A stretch of 6,065 nucleotides of DNA, taken from NCBI GenBank assembly GCA_023485715.1, contig JAMCZG010000057.1:1-6065 (forward strand). Direction: 5' to 3'. The translations under genes and the position numbers were made by a program. Below are positions 1 to 6,065 of this stretch, one piece after another. The stretch comes from Patescibacteria group bacterium. GTDB taxonomy: Bacteria; Patescibacteriota; Microgenomatia; Levybacterales; UBA12049. How positions within the stretch are numbered: the first letter of the stretch is position 1; each line of letters starts with the position of its first letter. Below the pieces are notes generated by a model. It worked only from the letters and a program-made list of their open reading frames with translations, did not search any database and was not told where the DNA came from.

Positions 1-1074
1 ACTCGTTACAAAAAATAAAATTACGGCCGCTGTTATTAAAAACAATTTAATAAAATTATTTTTTTTGATAAACAAAATAATACTTATAAAAATTATGGGA
101 ATTACCCCGATCGAAAGAACTTTCCCTATGTATGTATCCATCGGCCAATAATTCCTCGTCGCAGGATTTCCGAAGAAATCGGGGACAAAAAACATAACAA
201 GTTGCCAAGGCTGAATTAGTATTTTATTTACAAAAAAATTATAATCGTGCAGACTTCGCGCGGAATTACTAATAAGTTCTAGTCCGGGAAAAAGTTGAAA
301 AGCCCCAATCCCAAGAGACAGAATAATTAAAATCATAAAATTAATAATTTCTTTTTTCTTCTTTTCGTTTATCGACCTTACTATTGAATAACATGCAACG
401 AAAACTAAAAAGTAGGCAAATATTTGCGGGTGGCCAGCAAAAAGAGACGAAACCAGCGAAAAAACGAATAACAAGCTCCAAGCCTTGCTTCTTTTTTGGA
501 TTATTTCTTCGATCGATAGAAGCGTTAACGGAAGCCATAAAACAACATTCCCGATCGTGTTGTACTCGAGCCAAACAGCCATAAAAAGTGAATAAGAATA
601 CGCAATCGAGGAAAAGAAAGAACCAATCTTAGTAATCCCAATCTTTCGGCTATATAAATACATAAAAAAACTTGCCAAAAGTGGCTGAAGATAAACCAAA
701 ATCGACCAGGCAATAACTTGTGAAAAAATAAAATATAAAAAATTTAAAGGGTAAAAAACAGCGGACTGGAAATTAGCAAGCAATGGTGTTCCGGAAAAAC
801 TATAGGGATTCCAAAGAGGAATTTGTCCGCTTTTTAAGAGGCTTATTGTGATCGTTTTCCAAGGGTATAGCTGCCTTAAAACATCAAAATATTGTGCTTT
901 ATTCGGAAACGATCCGGGATTATAACCAAGATAAGAATATGTTTTCCATGGATTATATTCAGAAATTAAAAGGTCGCCCGGAAACGGAACATTTCCGTAT
1001 AAAAAACACTTATAAAAAAATAAAATCGAAACTAAAAATAGCAAGATAAAAATTAATACATCTTTAAATTTCAT
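1..1074 (-). CDS. YfhO-family membrane glycosyltransferase, N-terminal 358 residues (runs off left edge)
   Basis: The frame starting at ATG 1074 stays open to base 1 without a stop, giving 358 residues of a longer protein. The family is usually around 700-850 residues, so about half is missing. Motifs match YfhO (PF09586-like): membrane segment 5-25, a first loop with PGDLL (32-36; D34 the candidate acid) and D64 near YPW (69-71), then IPLWNPYSFSGTPL (85-98) and FYPLNF (107-112). AGHPQ (213-217) and PGLELISNSAR (263-273) follow, with FGNPATRNYW then YIGK (301-318). In Firmicutes, YfhO partners with the GT2 enzyme CsbB to glycosylate lipoteichoic acid, so a sugar-transfer role with the upstream GT2 gene is plausible here. 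The start overlaps the upstream stop as ATGA. The purine-rich AAAAGAAG ahead of the ATG abuts it directly and is too close for a normal Shine-Dalgarno. Family assignment is strong; substrate is unknown. Confidence 0.87.
   Translation of the reverse strand, partial: MKFKDVLIFILLFLVSILFFYKCFLYGNVPFPGDLLISEYNPWKTYSYLGYNPGSFPNKAQYFDVLRQLYPWKTITISLLKSGQIPLWNPYSFSGTPLLANFQSAVFYPLNFLYFIFSQVIAWSILVYLQPLLASFFMYLYSRKIGITKIGSFFSSIAYSYSLFMAVWLEYNTIGNVVLWLPLTLLSIEEIIQKRSKAWSLLFVFSLVSSLFAGHPQIFAYFLVFVACYSIVRSINEKKKKEIINFMILIILSLGIGAFQLFPGLELISNSARSLHDYNFFVNKILIQPWQLVMFFVPDFFGNPATRNYWPMDTYIGKVLSIGVIPIIFISIILFIKKNNFIKLFLITAAVILFFVTS
1071..1074 (-). other. ATGA start/stop overlap between PTPS-related and YfhO-like genes
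   Basis: The ATG at 1074-1072 overlaps the TGA at 1073-1071. The bases before it (AAAAGAAG) encode the KRR tail of the upstream protein and directly abut the start. Coupled translation is likely, giving matched amounts of the two related membrane proteins. Confidence 0.85.
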
Positions 1075-2702
1075 CTTCTTTTAAAGAATAAAAATAAACC
1101 AAACAATAACATTGAAAATAATGTTGTTAATGACAATATGTCCGATATCATCCTTAGCTTATTTTCTCCAAAAACAATTTTTATATTATGTACGCCTTTT
1201 GGGGCATTGAATGTAATTTCGCCTCTCCAGTTTTGATCCTGAAATTGAATCGGGACTACTTTGTTGTCGACATAGACCCTCCAACCCGGAAAATATTGCG
1301 TATGACTTACCAGACCCAAGATCGTCTTCGCATCTATTTTAAATTCTTGAATATTAGATTTTTTTGTAAAGCTACTGATCCTTCCATCACCCGCGATCAC
1401 CTCTACTCTGCCCTTGGGATAAGATTTTGCTGGTCCGGCAGACCATATAACATCTGTTTCACCAAAATATGTTGTATTTAAAGGAAAATTCCAATAATCT
1501 TTTTCATTTATTCTGTCGTAGCCGAGTGGCGGATTCCAATAATAAACTGTTGAAATTACAACCAGAAATAGAAATAAAAAATAAATAAATTTCTTTTGCA
1601 AAAATTTAATACAAAAATAACTAATTCCTAAAAAAGACGTTGCAAAACTTGCGACAGCAAGAAATCTCCATGGAAATTGAAATTGTCTGAGAAGCGCTAT
1701 TTTTTCCCAAACAATCTTAGAAACCGGCTGCATAAAAAAGAGGGATATTCCCAGAATTAATAAACTAAATATTATTACTTTTTTCGTCAATTTATCTATT
1801 TTTTTATAAAAAAGTACTGCCCAGATTGAAATCAGTATTATTATTACGTGGAATAAACCGAGTTGGACAGAAATTCCTTCGATTTGAAAACTTGTCATAT
1901 TGATCAAATTGGGAATAAAAAAGTTTTGTATAGGCGGAAAATGCATAAGGTATATATTCTTCATGTATAGATCACCGTGGGTATATTTATGTTCCAGAAT
2001 CGCCGGAATCCAGTAAAACGAAGAAAGCAAAAGACCACATACTAATGGAAATAATCCATAAAATATTTTGTTTTTGCTCTTACCAAAATATAAAAGGAAA
2101 CAGAATGCGATAACAAAAAAAACCAAACTCAACGCATTATGAGACAAGACTAAAAGTGCTGCCCCAACCGCCGTAATAATAAAATTACGATAACTATTTT
2201 TTTTAAAAATAAGGGTTAATCCAAAAAGAACAAGCGGGAAAAAAGTATATGTGTAAACTTCTCCAAACGATCCCCGCACCAAAAGCTCAACCAGTCTAAA
2301 CGGCGAGAATTGATATAGAATAGTTATTAATAAAGCCTTTTTGTCGTCATTAAAAAATGTTTTGCAAAATAAAAACATGAATATCCCCGACAAAATAAAA
2401 CTTAAAAAAAGAACGATCTTAAAAGAACTGACTAACCCAAACCCCAAAAAGACAAAAAATGAAGAAAATAAATAAGGGAGTCCGTATATAAAATTAAAAA
2501 GCGGCATGCCGTAACCGTAGTTTAAGTCTCCGGCCCATCGAACCGGAATTTGCAAATCGGTTAGTGATTTATAATACGCTGCTATTCTTGCTAAATGCAC
2601 TGTGCCATCATGTGTATGAGGAAGATTATTCGTCGAAAAAATACTTACAAAAGGGAGAATAGATAAAAAAATAATTACAAAGAAATAAAAATATTTCTTC
2701 AT
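1071..2702 (-). CDS. GT-C-like membrane protein, '6-pyruvoyl-tetrahydropterin synthase-related' family, YfhO-like
   Basis: This is a 543-residue polytopic membrane protein of the family often called PTPS-related (PF10131-like), which resembles GT-C glycosyltransferases and not the pterin enzyme. The N-terminal membrane segment (4-22) is followed by an extracytoplasmic loop with HDG (31-33; D32 is the candidate catalytic acid), IPVRW (52-56) and YGYGMPLFNF (62-71). Next come RGSFGE (143-148), SHN (187-189) and FQFPWRF (341-347), typical of this family. After about eleven hydrophobic segments, residues about 430-512 form a beta-rich domain with YFPGWRVYVD (470-479) and a PKGVHNIKIVF strand, as found at the C-terminus of YfhO-like proteins. 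A final membrane anchor at about 521-540 ends in KRR. It starts and stops in ATGA overlaps with both neighbours. The likely role is sugar transfer from a lipid-linked donor to a surface acceptor; no enzymatic activity is proven by the sequence. Confidence 0.85.
   Translation of the reverse strand: MKKYFYFFVIIFLSILPFVSIFSTNNLPHTHDGTVHLARIAAYYKSLTDLQIPVRWAGDLNYGYGMPLFNFIYGLPYLFSSFFVFLGFGLVSSFKIVLFLSFILSGIFMFLFCKTFFNDDKKALLITILYQFSPFRLVELLVRGSFGEVYTYTFFPLVLFGLTLIFKKNSYRNFIITAVGAALLVLSHNALSLVFFVIAFCFLLYFGKSKNKIFYGLFPLVCGLLLSSFYWIPAILEHKYTHGDLYMKNIYLMHFPPIQNFFIPNLINMTSFQIEGISVQLGLFHVIIILISIWAVLFYKKIDKLTKKVIIFSLLILGISLFFMQPVSKIVWEKIALLRQFQFPWRFLAVASFATSFLGISYFCIKFLQKKFIYFLFLFLVVISTVYYWNPPLGYDRINEKDYWNFPLNTTYFGETDVIWSAGPAKSYPKGRVEVIAGDGRISSFTKKSNIQEFKIDAKTILGLVSHTQYFPGWRVYVDNKVVPIQFQDQNWRGEITFNAPKGVHNIKIVFGENKLRMISDILSLTTLFSMLLFGLFLFFKRR
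2699..2702 (-). other. ATGA start/stop overlap between PMT-like and PTPS-related genes
   Basis: The ATG at 2702-2700 overlaps the TGA at 2701-2699. This four-base overlap is a classic sign of translational coupling. No clear Shine-Dalgarno is visible in the coding sequence just upstream, which fits re-initiation. Confidence 0.85.
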
Positions 2703-4198
2703 TGTGGAACAACTTCATAAAATCTCATGTATGAATCTCCGATCCCTTTTTGGTATTCTTTGATTAGTTTTAATTGCGGCCATTTAGGCACCACCTGCGT
2801 TTCGTTGAAAATAAAATAAACAGGCATTGTTTTTGCCCTTTCGGGTAAATCTTGCGGAATCTGGTCTGGAACCGGCCAAACTCCTCTTTTTTCCACGTTT
2901 TTATTGTCTCCCAAGTATATTTCGACTGAATAGGTAGGCAGACTACCGAATGTTCCTTCGGTTGCGACGTAAATTTTCTTATTTGAAGATTTTTCCGACA
3001 AGTAGGCTATTGCTTCTTTTATCCCGGAACCGGATGGCCAACCATTTATATATTGTTCTAAATCTAAGTAAGGGATCGGCGCGCGGGCAAAATCAGTCAA
3101 AATATAATAATCAGAGCGCAGGGCAAAGAAACATAAACCCAGAAAAATTATGACTATAAAAATCGGCTTTTTAATAACCATTGCAATTTTTATTAAACTC
3201 AATGCGATTAAAGGAAGGAGCGGAAGGGTCATAAAAAATATAAAACGAGGGTACATAGTCCTTCCGAATAACGCTAAGCCCAAAAATGGGACAATAAACC
3301 AAATAAAAAGCAATAATTTCTCTCGTAATCTCTTTGGATCGACGACAAAAGACAGAATAATAAGAATAATAAATGGCCAAGTCATGTAAATCCAAAACCA
3401 ATTCCAGACCCCTTTTATATTACCGTGCAAATAAGTAAACGGATGTGTTAACCATTCATTAAACGGATAAACAAAAATGGAATTTTTATCACTAATTATA
3501 TGGAAAAAGGGAGAAAGTCTTAAAATTGAATAAACTGCATAAGCTAAAATTACCGAAACCAATGCAAGACCAATCCATTTAAAAAACAAATTTACTCTCT
3601 TCTTAGTTTTAAAATCAAACAAAATTAAAGAAAATGGAAGAAGATATATGCTAAAAAACGCTGAGGTTTTTGTCAAAACTCCCATTCCGATAACCATTCC
3701 TAAAATAAGCGCAACATCTAGACGGATTTTGCGGATTAAAAGAATTTCTAAATATAAGCTCCACACCGCGAATGTCCCAACCATGCTATCATATAAAGCC
3801 ATCCTGTCGTAAACCAAAGCGAACGGAAAAATTACATACAAAAACGAGGATATAATCCCAACCCAATAATTTTTAAATATTTCTTTTCCCAAAAAGAAAA
3901 GGCCGATCATCGTAAAAAATCCCGTAACAACAGAGACTAACCGGCCGGCTAACAAAGGATCGTTAATTACTCGCATTAGAATTGTGTCCGCCCACACAAA
4001 CATAGGTTGCTTCCCGTCTGTCAGCGAAATAAACCGCCAGGAGGCATCGTACCGCGCGATCTGTGACCATCTTGTATAGATTGCCTCGTCTGTAAAAATC
4101 GGGAGGGAATCGATTCTATACAGTCTTAAAAAGAAAAAAAGTATCGTTATAAGTACAAAAAAAATAATCCCAAATCGATATTTTTTAAAAAATCTCAT
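2699..4198 (-). CDS. PMT/ArnT-type GT-C glycosyltransferase (PMT_2-like) with C-terminal soluble domain
   Basis: This is a 499-residue membrane protein resembling GT39/GT83 enzymes (protein O-mannosyltransferases and ArnT-like transferases), which use polyprenyl-phosphate sugars outside the membrane. After a first membrane segment (about 10-25) comes the first-loop acidic motif TDEA (36-39) and then GKQP (62-65), the counterpart of the K-P-P motif. These are followed by the conserved second acidic site DRMALYD (131-137), a lysine at 177 in the next membrane region, and YPRF (316-319). Hydrophobic segments end near residue 365. About 130 residues follow with no membrane span and look like a folded extracytoplasmic domain. 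ATG at 4198 is the first start after the upstream stop and gives a normal positively charged N-terminus (MRFFKKYR), but no good Shine-Dalgarno lies ahead of it. Its stop overlaps the next start by four bases. The acceptor could be protein, lipid or glycan. Confidence 0.86.
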   Translation of the reverse strand: MRFFKKYRFGIIFFVLITILFFFLRLYRIDSLPIFTDEAIYTRWSQIARYDASWRFISLTDGKQPMFVWADTILMRVINDPLLAGRLVSVVTGFFTMIGLFFLGKEIFKNYWVGIISSFLYVIFPFALVYDRMALYDSMVGTFAVWSLYLEILLIRKIRLDVALILGMVIGMGVLTKTSAFFSIYLLPFSLILFDFKTKKRVNLFFKWIGLALVSVILAYAVYSILRLSPFFHIISDKNSIFVYPFNEWLTHPFTYLHGNIKGVWNWFWIYMTWPFIILIILSFVVDPKRLREKLLLFIWFIVPFLGLALFGRTMYPRFIFFMTLPLLPLIALSLIKIAMVIKKPIFIVIIFLGLCFFALRSDYYILTDFARAPIPYLDLEQYINGWPSGSGIKEAIAYLSEKSSNKKIYVATEGTFGSLPTYSVEIYLGDNKNVEKRGVWPVPDQIPQDLPERAKTMPVYFIFNETQVVPKWPQLKLIKEYQKGIGDSYMRFYEVVPQ

Positions 4199-4213
4199 AT
4201 CAATATTCTATCA
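4199..4213 (-). other. 12-base spacer with tandem stop TGA-TAG, no Shine-Dalgarno
   Basis: This is the only non-coding stretch in the window. The GT87-like gene ends in TGA (4213-4211), directly followed by an in-frame TAG (4210-4208), and the next ATG begins at 4198. The spacer has no G-rich ribosome-binding sequence and is far too short for a promoter or terminator, so the two genes should be on one transcript. Confidence 0.75.
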
Positions 4214-5395
4214 TTTTGATTTTTTATAACCAAGCGATTTCAAATACCAGACAAAAACCATTATTGTCGAAAAAATTAAAGAACCCGTCGTTAGCCAAAA
4301 CAGGATGATAGGAATCGGTTTATTCCAGTTACCCGTATACAGGAACGGGACATATCTTAAAAGTGCAAAAAAAGTAACTATAAAAGTCGGTATCAAAATA
4401 TAATATTTTTTTCCTATAAAAGCGGCAAAAGGCAATACGTAAAGCAAATACCAGGGTTGAAAGTTGGTCCTAATCGTAGCAAACACTATACCAACCGTCA
4501 TTAAAAGAATACTTATTATAGATACAATTAACCAGGGAACCTCTTTTTTATTTCTTGTGTACGAATAAATCAAAATATAAACAGGAATTAAAATAGCACT
4601 GGCAAATTTGACCCCAACGGAGAATAAGAATAATAAAAATGAACGAAAATATTTTTTATTCAAAAACAAATATAATGATAATAAAATCAAAAACATCATA
4701 ACTATGTCATTATGGGAAGAAACTAAACATTCAATAATGACAAGCGGATTTAAACCAAAAAAAACTATTCCAAATAATTCATCTTCCGGAGATATCTTTT
4801 TAAGTATTTTACTGATCCCGTAAACAGCGCCGATAAAAGAAGCAGAAACAAGAATTTTAAAGAGGAAGAACGTTGGAATAAAAAACTGTAAACCTAAAAA
4901 AGATAAGGGAACGGTTAAAACAAGCCATGTTGGGCCATAAGGGAATGTTCTGTGGGTCCACTGCATAAAAGACAGCATCGGGTCTCCAGGATAATCCAGC
5001 GCTTTATGGATATAGGGATTCTGTTGATAAAATGTAATAATTTTTGCGTCAAATATATAATTAAAGAGGTCGTAAGAAAAAGCATTATAAGAAAATGTTA
5101 AAATTCCTGTTGTTACCAGTATTAAAATCCAAATACTTCTATTTTTTATTTTATTTTTGCTAGTTAAAAACAGAAAAATGCCATAAAACAAGTAAAGTAA
5201 AATCAGTATTATTAAATAAATCGAAGTTGATAAAGGACGATTAAAATATCCTATACTTTGAAAAAATTTTTGAAGCGGTAACCACATTGATAACCTCGAT
5301 AATGTTAATCCAAGATCAATCTGCGTAAATGAATATAGAAATAATCCAAAAATTACGACTAAATACCCGGCAAAAATTAATTTGAAATTTGACAT
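4211..5395 (-). CDS. GT-C membrane mannosyltransferase-like protein (MptA/MptB/GT87-like)
   Basis: This is a 394-residue integral membrane protein with roughly ten or more hydrophobic segments, starting with one at about residues 5-23. It probably transfers a sugar from a polyprenyl-phosphate donor to an extracytoplasmic acceptor. Its motifs match the polyprenol-phosphomannose-dependent mannosyltransferase/GT87 group of GT-C enzymes. They are SYDLFNY (107-113, with D109 the likely catalytic-site acid), a loop containing NPY (126-128), YGPTW (153-157), NPLVIIE (216-222), HND (228-230), a lysine at 263 in a membrane segment, and QPWY (313-316). The length is close to other bacterial members. 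The start is ATG at 5395, sharing its A with the last base of the upstream TAA. The gene ends in tandem stops TGA-TAG. Placement between the GT2 synthase and other GT-C genes supports use of the lipid-linked sugar. The sugar and linkage are unknown; GT87 and MptB-type labels cannot be separated by eye. Confidence 0.82.
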   Translation of the reverse strand: MSNFKLIFAGYLVVIFGLFLYSFTQIDLGLTLSRLSMWLPLQKFFQSIGYFNRPLSTSIYLIILILLYLFYGIFLFLTSKNKIKNRSIWILILVTTGILTFSYNAFSYDLFNYIFDAKIITFYQQNPYIHKALDYPGDPMLSFMQWTHRTFPYGPTWLVLTVPLSFLGLQFFIPTFFLFKILVSASFIGAVYGISKILKKISPEDELFGIVFFGLNPLVIIECLVSSHNDIVMMFLILLSLYLFLNKKYFRSFLLFLFSVGVKFASAILIPVYILIYSYTRNKKEVPWLIVSIISILLMTVGIVFATIRTNFQPWYLLYVLPFAAFIGKKYYILIPTFIVTFFALLRYVPFLYTGNWNKPIPIILFWLTTGSLIFSTIMVFVWYLKSLGYKKSK

Positions 5396-5413
5396 TATTT
5401 GTAGAGACCTTTT
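5393..5413 (-). promoter_or_regulatory. TAATG stop/start overlap with weak upstream ribosome-binding site
   Basis: The TAA of the GT2 gene (5397-5395) and the ATG of the next gene (5395-5393) share one base. An AAAAGG stretch (plus-strand positions 5408-5413) lies about 12 bases before the ATG. This is longer than the usual spacing and makes only a weak Shine-Dalgarno. Re-initiation by ribosomes finishing the GT2 gene is the more likely way this start is used. Confidence 0.6.
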
Positions 5414-6065
5414 GTGCTATTTCTTTTTATTCTGATCAGATCCATTAAGCCGTCGATCGAATCTTTAATAGGGTTTACTCTTCTGGTCTCGACGTATAGC
5501 CATTCAACGGGAACCTCCTTAATTTTATAACCCGCAAGCTGTGCTATATATAAAAGCTCCACATCAAACCCGGCAGCAACACTCGACCCTGATATTCTTC
5601 TAAATCCATGATGAACTTCGTTTATTTTTGTAAATATTTTTTTTACGGCCTCTCTTGAAAAAATTTTAAATCCACATTGAGTGTCTGATATACCCTTAAT
5701 ACCAACCAGTAATGTTCTTAAAATTATCATCCCCCGCGCCATAACAAGTCTTGTCCACGGCGCACCCTTCCTTTGGGCGCTTCTTGATCCGATAATTACA
5801 TCATAGCCTTGCTCAAAATAAGGCAATAGTTTATCGACTTCACGGATCGGAGTGGCCTGATCCATATCGGAGAATAAAATATATTTTCCGCTCGCTTTAA
5901 GCATTCCGCTTGTAACTGCACCAGCCTTCCCCATATGCCTATTTTTAATTATCTTAAAATGAGGATTTTCTTTTATAAATTCTTCCGTAAACTCGATACT
6001 TCCGTCGGTTGAACCGTCATCGACAATGATTACTTCGTAAGTATATTTTTTTCTGTTGAGAAAAT
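5395..6065 (-). CDS. Polyprenyl-phosphate sugar synthase, GT2 family (ALG5/DPM1-like), N-terminus outside window
   Basis: This is probably a cytoplasmic-face enzyme that moves a sugar from a nucleotide donor to a polyprenyl (or dolichyl-like) phosphate, making the lipid-linked donor used by GT-C enzymes. The reading frame is open to the window edge, giving 222 visible residues. The ATG at 5934 is internal, because the GT2 nucleotide-binding motif DDGSTDGS lies upstream of it at visible residues 15-22. Further family motifs are the metal-binding DMD in DMDQATP (66-72), GSR (92-94), DTQCGFK (127-133), FDVELL (166-171) and EVPVEW (183-188). The missing start should hold the usual VIPAYNE-type strand. 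No membrane segment is visible and there is no C-terminal anchor, so this is the ALG5/DPM1 layout rather than CsbB/GtrB. It ends in TAA, overlapping the next start by one base. Family assignment is firm; whether the sugar is glucose or mannose cannot be told. Confidence 0.92.
   Translation of the reverse strand, partial: FLNRKKYTYEVIIVDDGSTDGSIEFTEEFIKENPHFKIIKNRHMGKAGAVTSGMLKASGKYILFSDMDQATPIREVDKLLPYFEQGYDVIIGSRSAQRKGAPWTRLVMARGMIILRTLLVGIKGISDTQCGFKIFSREAVKKIFTKINEVHHGFRRISGSSVAAGFDVELLYIAQLAGYKIKEVPVEWLYVETRRVNPIKDSIDGLMDLIRIKRNSTKGLYK

Noticed and set aside
507..522. Near-palindrome CTTCGATCGATAGAAG that could look like an operator or attachment site.
   Set aside because: It lies deep inside the YfhO-like coding sequence, is imperfect, and has no second copy that I could see. 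Chance in coding DNA explains it.
341..713. Two short overlapping minus-strand open frames (341-574 and 525-713) and a plus-strand one (384-584).
   Set aside because: They lie wholly inside the continuous YfhO-like frame 1074-1, in other frames. Their translations have no family motifs, while the long frame is motif-rich throughout.
1188..1481. Plus-strand open frame of 97 residues.
   Set aside because: It is antisense to the C-terminal beta domain of the PTPS-related gene, has no ribosome-binding site and no recognisable motif, so it is a shadow of the real gene.
2950..3401. Plus-strand open frames 2950-3153 and 3150-3389, and a minus-strand frame 3171-3401.
   Set aside because: All sit within the PMT-like gene in other frames. 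They are low in complexity and have no motifs or start signals.
1071..4213. Possible reassignment of TGA to glycine, as in Gracilibacteria/SR1.
   Set aside because: TGA ends three genes exactly at overlaps or beside a second stop (TGA-TAG at 4213-4208), and no in-frame TGA occurs inside the family-matching regions, so the standard code fits.
4608..4823. Plus-strand open frame of 71 residues rich in N and K.
   Set aside because: It is antisense to hydrophobic spans of the GT87-like gene. The lysine/asparagine richness is just the complement of phenylalanine/leucine/isoleucine codons.
1..6065. Search for promoters, hairpin terminators, tRNAs, CRISPR repeats and insertion-sequence ends.
   Set aside because: The only non-coding stretch is 12 bases. 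A/T-rich tracts within genes resemble -10 boxes or T-tails, but none is paired with a matching -35 box or GC-rich stem.

Overview
The window is AT-rich bacterial DNA, and every base except a 12-base spacer is accounted for by five consecutive genes, all on the minus strand. The operon reads from the right edge (6065) to the left edge (1). The AT bias, very tight gene packing, stretches of A/T-ending codons, weak or absent Shine-Dalgarno signals and this combination of membrane glycosyltransferases are reminiscent of Candidate Phyla Radiation (Patescibacteria, Microgenomates-like) genomes. That placement is an inference from style, because the window holds no marker gene. Three genes end in TGA followed immediately by good starts or tandem stops, so the standard bacterial code fits and the TGA-as-glycine code of Gracilibacteria/SR1 does not.

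Layout in transcription order: (1) 6065-5395, a family 2 glycosyltransferase of the ALG5/DPM1 (polyprenyl-phosphate sugar synthase) type, with its N-terminus beyond the window. (2) 5395-4211, a multi-membrane-span GT-C mannosyltransferase-like protein (MptA/MptB/GT87-like). (3) 4198-2699, a GT-C protein of the PMT/ArnT (GT39/GT83) type with a soluble C-terminal domain. (4) 2702-1071, a GT-C-like membrane protein of the family usually labelled '6-pyruvoyl-tetrahydropterin synthase-related', with a C-terminal beta-rich extracytoplasmic domain. (5) 1074-1, the N-terminal 358 residues of a YfhO-family membrane glycosyltransferase, running off the left edge. Gene 5 is easy to miss because it has no stop codon within the window.

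The junctions are a 1-base TAATG overlap, a 12-base gap, and two 4-base ATGA overlaps, so the genes are almost certainly co-transcribed and translationally coupled. The likely working model is that the GT2 enzyme charges a polyprenyl phosphate with a sugar on the cytoplasmic face. Up to four GT-C enzymes then use lipid-linked sugars on the outer face to build or decorate a surface glycan, glycolipid or glycoprotein. The acceptor and the sugars cannot be read from this sequence. No promoter, terminator, RNA gene, mobile element, CRISPR array or convincing repeat was found.
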